Assembly: GCF_045807065.1 (NCBI RefSeq)
Contig: NZ_JBJMIE010000164.1
Span: forward strand, 1 to 9,875
Origin: Actinophytocola sp045807065
GTDB lineage: Bacteria > Actinomycetota > Actinomycetes > Mycobacteriales > Pseudonocardiaceae
Reading direction: 5' to 3'
Length of the DNA stretch: 9,875 nucleotides
The notes beneath the pieces are model-generated. The model was not told the DNA's origin. It saw nothing but the letters and a program-made list of their open reading frames with translations, and ran no database searches. Of this stretch, positions 1 to 5,319 are shown in pieces. The first letter of the stretch is position 1; every line of letters starts with the position of its first letter. A program made the translations under genes and the position numbers.

Positions 1-886
1 GTCTCCGGACGGGCACAACGACACGATGCTGGACTCCGAGCAGCGGATCTGGGGTTTCGAGACGAACTTCGGCGGTCTTGCCGAGCTGGCGCTGGTGAAG
101 TCGAACCAGCTGATGCCCAAGCCCGCGCACCTGACCTGGGAGGAGGCCGCCTGCCCTGGCCTGGTGAACTCCACCGCGTACCGGCAGCTGGTCTCCCGCA
201 ACGGCGCCGGCATGAAGCAGGGCGACACCGTGCTCATCTGGGGCGCCTCGGGCGGTCTCGGCTCGTACGCGACGCAGTTCGCGGTGAACGGCGGCGCGAC
301 GCCCGTGTGCGTGGTGTCCAGCCCGCAGAAGGCCGAGATCTGCCGGAAGATGGGCGCCGAGCTGATCATCGACCGCAGCGCCGAGGGCTACCGGTTCTGG
401 AAGGACGAGCACAACCAGGACCCCAAGGAGTGGAAGCGGTTCGGGGCGAAGATCCGGGAGCTCACCGGCGGGGACGATCCGGACATCGTGTTCGAGCACC
501 CGGGCAAGGAGACGTTCGGCGCGAGCGTGTACGTGGCCAAGCGCGGTGGGACCGTCGTCACGTGCGCGTCGACCAGTGGGTTCCTGCACCAGTACGACAA
601 CCGGTACCTGTGGATGAACCTGAAGCGGATCATCGGGTCGCACTTCGCGAACTACCGCGAGGCCTGGGAGGCGAACCGGTTGATCGCCAAGGGAAAGATC
701 CACCCGACACTGTCCGGTGTGTACACACTGGAGCAGACCGGGCAGGCGGCCTACGAGGTGCACAGGAACCTCCACCAGGGCAAGGTCGGCGTGCTGTGCC
801 TGGCGCCGGAGGAGGGTCTCGGTGTGCGGGATCACCGGTTGCGGGAGCAACATCTTTCGGCGATCAACCGTTTTCGGGGAGTTTGA
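1..886 (+). CDS. ccr: Crotonyl-CoA carboxylase/reductase, 3' part (5' end outside window)
   Basis: The enzyme carries out NADPH-dependent reductive carboxylation of crotonyl-CoA to (2S)-ethylmalonyl-CoA in the cytosol. It feeds the ethylmalonyl-CoA pathway and supplies polyketide extender units. The reading frame is open from base 2, so the ATG at 26 is internal; 294 residues of a protein usually near 445 are present. Seen: the motif WGFETNFGG just after the edge, the Rossmann nucleotide loop WGASGGLGSYATQFA (about residues 80-94 of the fragment), an FEHPGKETFG stretch and IIGSHFANY. The Phe-Glu of WGFE and the His of GSHFANY lie 195 residues apart. That equals the spacing of the CO2-binding Phe170/Glu171 and His365 described for the Kitasatospora enzyme. 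The C-terminus (HLSAINRFRGV) looks complete. The pairing with a filament-type coiled-coil gene 47 bp downstream is discussed in the findings. Identification is firm; only the N-terminal third is unseen. Confidence 0.96.
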   Translation, partial: SPDGHNDTMLDSEQRIWGFETNFGGLAELALVKSNQLMPKPAHLTWEEAACPGLVNSTAYRQLVSRNGAGMKQGDTVLIWGASGGLGSYATQFAVNGGATPVCVVSSPQKAEICRKMGAELIIDRSAEGYRFWKDEHNQDPKEWKRFGAKIRELTGGDDPDIVFEHPGKETFGASVYVAKRGGTVVTCASTSGFLHQYDNRYLWMNLKRIIGSHFANYREAWEANRLIAKGKIHPTLSGVYTLEQTGQAAYEVHRNLHQGKVGVLCLAPEEGLGVRDHRLREQHLSAINRFRGV

Positions 887-921
887 AACGCCGTCGACCC
901 GTGCCGGGGTGACGGGCAAGG

Positions 922-934
922 TAGCGTGGTGCCA
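922..934 (+). promoter_or_regulatory. Leaderless-type promoter for the coiled-coil gene
   Basis: TAGCGT at 922-927 fits the actinobacterial TAnnnT -10 pattern. It is followed by exactly six bases and then the A of the ATG at 934, so transcription would start at or next to the start codon. No Shine-Dalgarno sequence precedes this ATG, which supports a leaderless mRNA. No clear -35 hexamer is visible at 16-19 bp. Inferred from spacing only. Confidence 0.5.
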
Positions 935-2031
935 TGGCGCTGGGCGAAGAACGTGATCTTGTACCACTGGGAGCCGGCTTCGACATCAGCAAGCGCGGCT
1001 ACAACCGGATGCAGGTCGAGGAACACCTCGAGCAACTGGACAGCCAGCTGAAGATCCTCGCCGCCGACCGGAACGCGGCGGCGACGCAGGCTGCCGAGCT
1101 GACCGCACAGCTGGAACAGGCGCGCACGACGATCGACGACCTGAACAAGCAGGTCGAGCGGCTCGCCCAGCCGCCGACGACGCTGGAGGGCCTGTCCGAG
1201 CGTCTGCAGCGGATGCTGCGCCTGACGCAGGAAGAGTGCGAGGAGATGCGGGCCAAGGCCACCGCCGAGGCCGACCACACCCGCGCGAAGGCCCAGGCCG
1301 AGGCCGAGGACCTGAAGAGCAAGCACGAGGTGAAGCTCCGCGAGCTCGACGAGCGCCGCATCGAGATGGAGAAGGAGCACGCCGGTGTGCTGGAGATCGC
1401 ACGCCGGGACGCCGAGGAACTGATCGCGAAGGCCAAGGCGGAGGCGGAGGCCACGGAGATCGCCGCCGCGGCCCGCCGCCAGCAGGTCGAAGAGGACTTC
1501 GACATCGCGATGGCCTCCCGCCGCACCGAGTCCATGCGCGCACTGGCCGAGCAGGAGGCCACGTCCAAGGCGGAGGCGGAACGACGAGTCCGCGAAGCGA
1601 CGGAGGAAGCGAACCGCCGCCGCCACGAGGCCATCACCGAGGCGACCGCCCGCCTGCAGGAAGCGGCGACCGAGGCCGAACGGCGCGTCCGCGAGGCCAC
1701 CGACGAGGCCAACCGCCGCATCAACCACGCCGCCCAACGTGTCGCGGCACTGCGCAAGCTGCGCGCCAAGGTCGCCGAGCAGCTCACCCAGGCCCGCGAA
1801 CTGGTGGTCGACGCCCACGCCTACCTGGAGAACGCCGTCCCCGCCTTCGAACCCCTGCCGGAGGAACTGGCCGACGCGGCGGACGCGGGCGCCAAGCCGA
1901 GCCCGGCCCCGCGCGACCGCAACCCCCTCCCCGGCCCACCGAAGGAGAAGTGGGAGGCCGCGGGCGCCCCGGACGAGGTCCCGATCCCGAAGTCCGTGGC
2001 AGACCAGAAGACGAAGCGCATCGCCCGGTGA
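934..2031 (+). CDS. DivIVA-like coiled-coil filament protein (Scy/FilP-like)
   Basis: This 365-residue cytoplasmic protein probably belongs to the polar-growth cytoskeleton of mycelial actinomycetes, where DivIVA, Scy and FilP organise hyphal tips. Residues 15-42 (FDISKRGYNRMQVEEHL) match the DivIVA-type N-terminal motif (F..x..GYx..QVxxxL). Residues about 44-78 form a first coiled coil, followed by a short break (QPPTT). Residues about 85-300 are a long Ala/Glu/Arg-rich coiled coil. An internal duplication is visible: EAERRVREATEEANRR from residue 214 and EAERRVREATDEANRR from residue 248, 34 residues apart. The tail (about 305-365) is Pro-rich and ends basic (KTKRIAR). There is no signal peptide or membrane segment. 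Such proteins are often annotated 'cellulose-binding protein' in actinomycetes. The start at 934 is supported by a -10-like box six bases upstream. The stop overlaps the next start (GTGA). The family is clear; the exact orthologue is not. Confidence 0.85.
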   Translation: MALGEERDLVPLGAGFDISKRGYNRMQVEEHLEQLDSQLKILAADRNAAATQAAELTAQLEQARTTIDDLNKQVERLAQPPTTLEGLSERLQRMLRLTQEECEEMRAKATAEADHTRAKAQAEAEDLKSKHEVKLRELDERRIEMEKEHAGVLEIARRDAEELIAKAKAEAEATEIAAAARRQQVEEDFDIAMASRRTESMRALAEQEATSKAEAERRVREATEEANRRRHEAITEATARLQEAATEAERRVREATDEANRRINHAAQRVAALRKLRAKVAEQLTQARELVVDAHAYLENAVPAFEPLPEELADAADAGAKPSPAPRDRNPLPGPPKEKWEAAGAPDEVPIPKSVADQKTKRIAR

Positions 2032-2462
2032 CCGACCTGCTGAAGGCAGCCGTCGAGGAGGCCCGCCAGGGCCTGCGGGAGGGCGGCATCCCCATAGGCG
2101 CGGCCCTGTACACAGCCGACGGCGAACTACTGGGCCGAGGCCACAACCGCCGCGTCCAGGACGACGACCCCTCCATGCACGCGGAGACGGCCGCCTTCCG
2201 CAACGCGGGCCGCAGAAGGCACTACCGCGACACGATCATGGTGACAACCCTGTCCCCGTGCTGGTACTGCAGCGGCCTGGTCCGCCAGTTCAACATCCCC
2301 CACGTGATCATCGGCGAATCCACCACCTTCACCGGCGCCCACGAATGGCTGGCCGAACACGGCGTCCGCATAGAGGTGGCAAACGACGAAACCTGCATCA
2401 AACTGATGGAGGACTTCATAGCCGCCCATCCAGACCTCTGGTACGAGGACATCGGCGAGTAG
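2028..2462 (+). CDS. Fungal-type cytosine deaminase (Fcy1-like nucleoside deaminase)
   Basis: The 144-residue product is a zinc-dependent deaminase predicted to convert cytosine to uracil plus ammonia in pyrimidine salvage. Zinc and catalytic residues are visible: HAE at 51-53 (His51 ligand, Glu53 proton shuttle) and SPCWYC at 76-81 (Cys78 and Cys81 ligands). Resemblance to yeast Fcy1 (158 aa) runs the whole length: EGGIPIGAAL near the N-terminus, GRGHN at 36-40, TTLSPC, and an almost identical C-terminus, WYEDIGE against yeast WFEDIGE, which includes the substrate-closing Trp and Asp region. This differs from the E. coli CodA amidohydrolase type. The GTG start at 2028 lies inside the preceding gene's stop (GTGA), implying translational coupling. 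Three of ten Ile codons are ATA, rare in this GC-rich DNA, whereas the preceding gene has none. Activity on cytosine rather than another base is inferred from similarity. Confidence 0.9.
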   Translation: MTDLLKAAVEEARQGLREGGIPIGAALYTADGELLGRGHNRRVQDDDPSMHAETAAFRNAGRRRHYRDTIMVTTLSPCWYCSGLVRQFNIPHVIIGESTTFTGAHEWLAEHGVRIEVANDETCIKLMEDFIAAHPDLWYEDIGE

Positions 2463-2570
2463 CCAGAAGCATAAAAGCTACTGCCTACGCGAAGCGCCCG
2501 ACCTCAAGCCGCATGGCAAAAGCGGCGAAGGCGCCCGAAATCCCGCGCCGAAGGCGACAAGGGCAACTCA

Positions 2571-2715
2571 AGCCCCGGTGGCCAAGGTGACGATGCCGAA
2601 CCCGAGTCCTGTGGCCAAGGTGGCGAAGCCGACCCAAGCCCCAGGTGACGAAGGCGACCTGAGCCCCGTGCTCAAGGTGACGGAGCCGGACCCAGCTCTG
2701 TGGCCAGGGTGGCGG
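2571..2715. repeat. Degenerate tandem array, ~32-nt unit, about 4.5 copies
   Basis: Units begin with AGCCCC/AGTCCT/AGCTCT and continue with a TGGCCAAGGTG(A/G)CG core and then a (G)CCG(A)ACCC end. Approximate units are 2571-2604, 2605-2636, 2637-2661 (shortened by about 7 nt), 2662-2693 and 2694-2715 (partial). Copies diverge by point changes and small deletions. Lengths are not multiples of three throughout, which argues against a repeat inside a protein. Confidence 0.7.
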
Positions 2716-2763
2716 AACAGACTTCCCCGCTAGGCGGTTCGGTGGTGGTGGCGGGGCAAGGCA

Positions 2764-2791
2764 GGCAGGCGCCAGCCTGCCCCCGAAGGGG
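2764..2791. repeat. Two adjacent inverted repeats
   Basis: GGCAGGC (2764-2770) pairs with GCCTGCC (2775-2781) around a 4-nt loop. It overlaps by one base CCCC-GAA-GGGG (2781-2791), so the two hairpins abut or compete. No T-run follows. They could be transcription stops for the deaminase operon or part of the repeat element downstream. Confidence 0.45.
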
Positions 2792-2818
2792 CCTGCCCAG
2801 GGCGGCGGAGGCTCGCGG

Positions 2819-2875
2819 GTCAAGGGTGGAGCGAAGCGACATCGGGCGAAGCCCGACGCCGAAGGCGCCCTTGAC
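2819..2875. repeat. 57-nt multi-branched palindrome (cloverleaf-like)
   Basis: A perfect 8-bp outer stem, GTCAAGGG (2819-2826) with CCCTTGAC (2868-2875), encloses three small hairpins, each with a GAA loop: GC-GAA-GC (2831-2837), GGGC-GAA-GCCC (2844-2854) and CGCC-GAA-GGCG (2857-2867). The last abuts the outer stem so the two can stack. This is seen directly. A role as a mobile palindromic repeat, protein-binding site or terminator is open. It is not a tRNA: the loops and arms do not fit. Confidence 0.65.
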
Positions 2876-2898
2876 GCGTGAGTCGCCGCCCGTACAAT
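2871..2898 (+). promoter_or_regulatory. Near-consensus sigma-70-type promoter
   Basis: TTGACG (2871-2876), 16-bp spacer, TACAAT (2893-2898). Both hexamers differ from the textbook consensus by one base, which is striking in DNA this GC-rich. The -35 overlaps the right arm of the palindrome at 2819-2875. Predicted start is near 2905, reading into the C/A-rich tract and toward the 3' end of the minus-strand DUF1203 gene. No credible gene lies directly downstream, so the product would be a noncoding or antisense RNA. Confidence 0.5.
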
Positions 2899-2906
2899 CC
2901 CGCCGC

Positions 2907-3046
2907 CACCACCGAACACTTAGGACGAGGCGCGCACCACCATCCACCGAACACCGAGGGCGCGACACACACCACCAACCATCAAACAGCGCACCACCGA
3001 ACCCACCAAACACCGAGGACGCAGCGCGCGCACCACCGAACCCACC
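2907..3046. repeat. C/A-rich degenerate direct repeats
   Basis: The tract is built from CACCACCGAAC and CACCGAGG(G/A)CGC(G) words. A 19-nt word, GCGCACCACCGAACCCACC, occurs at 2989-3007 and again at 3028-3046, 39 nt apart. Weaker copies start near 2907 and 2935. The plus strand is strongly C/A-biased. Spacing is irregular and no unique spacers of constant length are present. Confidence 0.6.
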
Positions 3047-3104
3047 GAACAGCGGAACCACGACCCGTCAAACACCGGGCACGCAAGGCCGCCCCAAAAC
3101 CAAC

Positions 3105-3533
3105 TCACCGCCGAGTAACCCGAAACATGAAACACCCATAAGCAACATTCCGACTGTGCACCTCAACCACCTCCGGATGCGCCAACACAGAAGCAATAGC
3201 CGCATCCGGATCACCCCCGTCATGCACATGCGTAGCCGGATGAATCCACCCGCGCGCGTCGTAAGCCCGCAACACCTGCGGCCTCCCCACCCACTCCGCC
3301 GGGTACGAGGTCAAAGAAGCAGGCCCATCACAATCCGAGGCATGCGTGAACACCGCCCCCTTCTCCTGATAGGGACTCCGAGAAGGCAGCGCGGGCTCGT
3401 AGTTGAACAGCACAACCGACTCCCCGGCAACGGCGTCCCGCAGGCAGCACCGCAACGGCTCCCCGCCGCCGGCGGCCACCGCAACCCCACCAGGACCACG
3501 CTCGTTCACAGGGTGGATCAAGTACTCGCTCAT
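3105..3533 (-). CDS. DUF1203 family protein
   Basis: This 142-residue protein has no known function; I recognise DUF1203 from its conserved blocks. These are LRCCLRDAVAGESVVLFNY (28-45), SPYQEKGAVFTHASDC (53-68, with a His and a Cys that could form a site), LRAYDARGWI (88-97) and VHSRNVAYGCFMFRV (125-139). The length is slightly short of the usual ~150-160. There is no signal peptide or membrane segment, so it is probably cytoplasmic. The ATG at 3533 is preceded on its own strand by GGGAG nine bases upstream. Codon choice differs from neighbours: many T-ended codons (GGT, GTT, GCT, GAT, CAT, TCT), whereas the stress-protein gene next door is almost wholly G/C-ended. It is divergent from the stress-protein gene, 119 bp apart. 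Family assignment is good; function is unknown. Confidence 0.85.
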   Translation of the reverse strand: MSEYLIHPVNERGPGGVAVAAGGGEPLRCCLRDAVAGESVVLFNYEPALPSRSPYQEKGAVFTHASDCDGPASLTSYPAEWVGRPQVLRAYDARGWIHPATHVHDGGDPDAAIASVLAHPEVVEVHSRNVAYGCFMFRVTRR

Positions 3534-3618
3534 ACCCCAACACTCCCGCGGCGGAACACCAGGATCTGGCGGGAAAACGACACAGCGCTACCGCGTGCAC
3601 AAGCCCACGACATCACGG

Positions 3619-3648
3619 TAGGTTTACTCGCGAGTAGTTAACGGGAGG
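3619..3648 (+). promoter_or_regulatory. Promoter, palindromic operator and RBS before the stress-protein gene
   Basis: TAGGTT (3619-3624) fits TAnnnT. It is followed at once by the perfect 12-bp palindrome TACTCGCGAGTA (3625-3636), which would overlap the transcription start, a typical repressor position. GGGAGG (3643-3648) is the ribosome binding site, four bases before the ATG at 3653. The palindrome resembles TetR-type operators in its symmetry, but I cannot name the regulator. It could also serve the divergent DUF1203 gene. Confidence 0.5.
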
Positions 3649-3652
3649 ACAC

Positions 3653-4105
3653 ATGACGGCTTACCAGACCGTGGTCGTCGGCACGGACGGGTCCGACTCG
3701 TCCTACCTGGCCGTGGACCGCGCCGCGCGGATCGCCGCCGACAGCGGCGCGACCCTGGTCATCGCGTGCGCCTACCACCCGGCCCGCCCGGACGAGGTCA
3801 GCAAGGCCACCGACGAGCTGGGCTCCGACGTGGCCTACCAGGTGGTCGGCTCCACCCCGGCCGAGGACTCCGTCCGCACCGCCGCGGAGCGTGCCAAGAA
3901 GCAGGGCGCCACCAAGATCGACACCGTGGTCGTGGACGGCGAACCGGTCCCCACCCTGATCAAGGTCGTCCAGGAACGCGACGCCGACCTCCTGGTCGTC
4001 GGCAACCGGGGTCTCAACACGCTGGCCGGGCGCATCCTCGGCTCGGTCCCCGCGGAAGCCGCCCGCAAGTCGAAGGTCGACGTCCTCATCGTCCACACGA
4101 CGTGA
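3653..4105 (+). CDS. Universal stress protein (UspA family), ATP-binding type
   Basis: This is a 150-residue single USP domain. Family members are cytoplasmic dimers that bind ATP and modulate stress survival; the exact target is not predictable. Seen: beta-1 with GTDGSDSS (10-17), including Asp12 at the usual nucleotide site, and the ATP signature G-2x-G-9x-G-S as Gly117, Gly120, Gly130 and Ser131 within VVGNRGLNTLAGRILGS, ending in VDVLIVHTT. The ATP-binding subclass is therefore intact. Start ATG 3653 has a GGGAGG site. Codons are almost entirely G/C-ended. A palindrome at 3625-3636 suggests repression by a dimeric regulator. The cyclase gene follows 73 bp downstream on the same strand and could be cotranscribed. 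Confidence 0.93.
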   Translation: MTAYQTVVVGTDGSDSSYLAVDRAARIAADSGATLVIACAYHPARPDEVSKATDELGSDVAYQVVGSTPAEDSVRTAAERAKKQGATKIDTVVVDGEPVPTLIKVVQERDADLLVVGNRGLNTLAGRILGSVPAEAARKSKVDVLIVHTT

Positions 4106-4178
4106 GTGGAACCCGCGGAGCGAACCGTCCGACACCGGGCGACCGCGAGCGGCGCCCCGAGGCCTGCGAGGGGTCGGT

Positions 4179-5267
4179 GTGAGCGAGGAGGCCATCGAGA
4201 GTGTCCTGCTCGGCGGCGGCAGGCAGTACACGCGTGCCCAGGTCGCCGAGCTGTCCGGCGTGCCGGAGGAACGCGCCAGCGCCCTGTGGCGTGCGCTCGG
4301 CTTCGCCACCCAGGACGACGACGCGACCGTGTTCACCGACGGCGACGTCGAGGCACTGCGCCGCACCGCCCAGCTCATCCAGAACGGCATCCTCGACCCG
4401 GCGCTCGCCGCCTCGACCGCGCGCATGATCGGCCAGCACATGTCGCGGCTGGCCGAGTCGCAGGTCCTCATGCTGCGTGACGTGCTGGCCGCCAACCCGG
4501 AGCTGCGCGCGGACGAGCGCCAGCTGGCCCGGCTCGTCGAGCACCTCACGCCGGAGCTGGAGTCCCTGCAGGACTACGTGTGGCGCCGTCACCTGGCGGC
4601 CTACGCCGGTCGCATGCTCGCCGCTCCCGACGAGGAGGTCAACGAGCGCCGCGAGGTGGTCGGCTTCGCGGACATGGTCGGGTTCACCTCGCTGACCCGC
4701 CGCGCGACGGAGAAGGAGCTGGTCGACGTCGTCGAGCGGTTCGACGCGCTCGCCGCCGACGTGGTCGCCGAGAACCACGGCCGGATCGTCAAGATGCTGG
4801 GTGACGAGGTGCTGTTCGTCGCCGACTCCCCCGCCGACGGCGCCGAGATCGCGCTGACGCTGATCGCCCGCGCCGAGCAGGCGGACGGCGTGCCGACGCT
4901 GCGCGCCGGCCTCGCGTACGGCCGGGTCCTGAGCCGCTTCGGCGACGTCTACGGCCCGGTGGTCAACATCGCGAGCCGCCTCACCTCGGTCGCCCGCCCC
5001 GGCACGGTGCTCGTCGACCTGGAGATGACCGAGGCCCTCGAGCGCGAGCCGGGCTACGCGGTGCGGCCGCTGCGGCCGGTGTCGGTCCGCGGCTACCACC
5101 GGCTGCGCTCGGCGGCCCTGCGTCGCGCGGGCGACGAGCGACCGTCCAGCCTGGCCGACTTCACGGCCGAGCTGCTGGGCCTGACCGGCGGCGACGAGGA
5201 CGAGCCGCACGTCCCCCTGGCGCCGGACGACGAACGCACCACGTCACGGTGGCGGCGCAGGCGCTGA
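4179..5267 (+). CDS. Class III adenylate cyclase with Rv1264-like N-terminal regulatory domain
   Basis: This 362-residue enzyme is predicted to make cAMP from ATP. Residues about 1-150 are helical (RQYTRAQVAELSGV, LWRALGF, FTDGDVEAL) and match the regulatory domain of the mycobacterial Rv1264 type, where it inhibits the catalytic domain and senses pH. Residues about 158-315 are the cyclase homology domain. All six canonical residues are present: metal-binding Asp165 (ADMVGFTSLT) and Asp209 (KMLGDEV), adenine-selecting Lys205 and Asp256 (GDVYGP), and transition-state Asn263 and Arg267 (VNIASR). With all six residues on each chain, a homodimer would have two sites. There is no transmembrane segment. 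The tail is acidic and then very basic (SRWRRRR). The GTG start at 4179 has GAGGGG at 4168-4173. Catalytic assignment is strong; pH sensing is inferred from family. Confidence 0.93.
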   Translation: MSEEAIESVLLGGGRQYTRAQVAELSGVPEERASALWRALGFATQDDDATVFTDGDVEALRRTAQLIQNGILDPALAASTARMIGQHMSRLAESQVLMLRDVLAANPELRADERQLARLVEHLTPELESLQDYVWRRHLAAYAGRMLAAPDEEVNERREVVGFADMVGFTSLTRRATEKELVDVVERFDALAADVVAENHGRIVKMLGDEVLFVADSPADGAEIALTLIARAEQADGVPTLRAGLAYGRVLSRFGDVYGPVVNIASRLTSVARPGTVLVDLEMTEALEREPGYAVRPLRPVSVRGYHRLRSAALRRAGDERPSSLADFTAELLGLTGGDEDEPHVPLAPDDERTTSRWRRRR

Positions 5268-5319
5268 CCGCGTCCTCTGCCTGCCCCACCGGCTCCGCCC
5301 GCGATGCTTGGATGGACGC

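Larger units (their letters stand above)
2463..3104. other. 642-bp gene-free, repeat-rich region
   Basis: No reading frame here looks like a gene. The long frames on both strands translate to low-complexity His/Thr/Pro/Arg or Gly/Phe/Arg protein that follows DNA repeats. The region instead holds a degenerate ~32-nt tandem array (2571-2715), hairpins with GAA loops, a 57-nt multi-branched palindrome (2819-2875), a near-consensus promoter (2871-2898) and a C/A-rich repeat tract (about 2907-3046). It ends at the stop codon of the minus-strand DUF1203 gene. The last ~60 bp (3047-3104) are A/C-rich with no motif I can name. Confidence 0.75.

Noticed and set aside
832..1818. Long minus-strand frame opposite the coiled-coil gene
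   Set aside because: It is a Leu/Gly/Arg-rich mirror of a GC-rich gene with a clear DivIVA motif on the other strand.
2571..3046. CRISPR array
   Set aside because: Repeats are degenerate and contiguous or irregularly spaced; there are no constant-length unique spacers and no cas genes.
2485..3061. Minus-strand frames of 144 and 129 residues, and plus-strand His/Thr-rich frames, across the repeat region
   Set aside because: Their translations follow the DNA repeats (Gly/Phe or His/Thr low complexity), lack an RBS and match no family; several overlap each other.
5308..5319. TTG start adding four residues to the hydrolase
   Set aside because: The ATG at 5320 fits the family N-terminus and no RBS supports the TTG.
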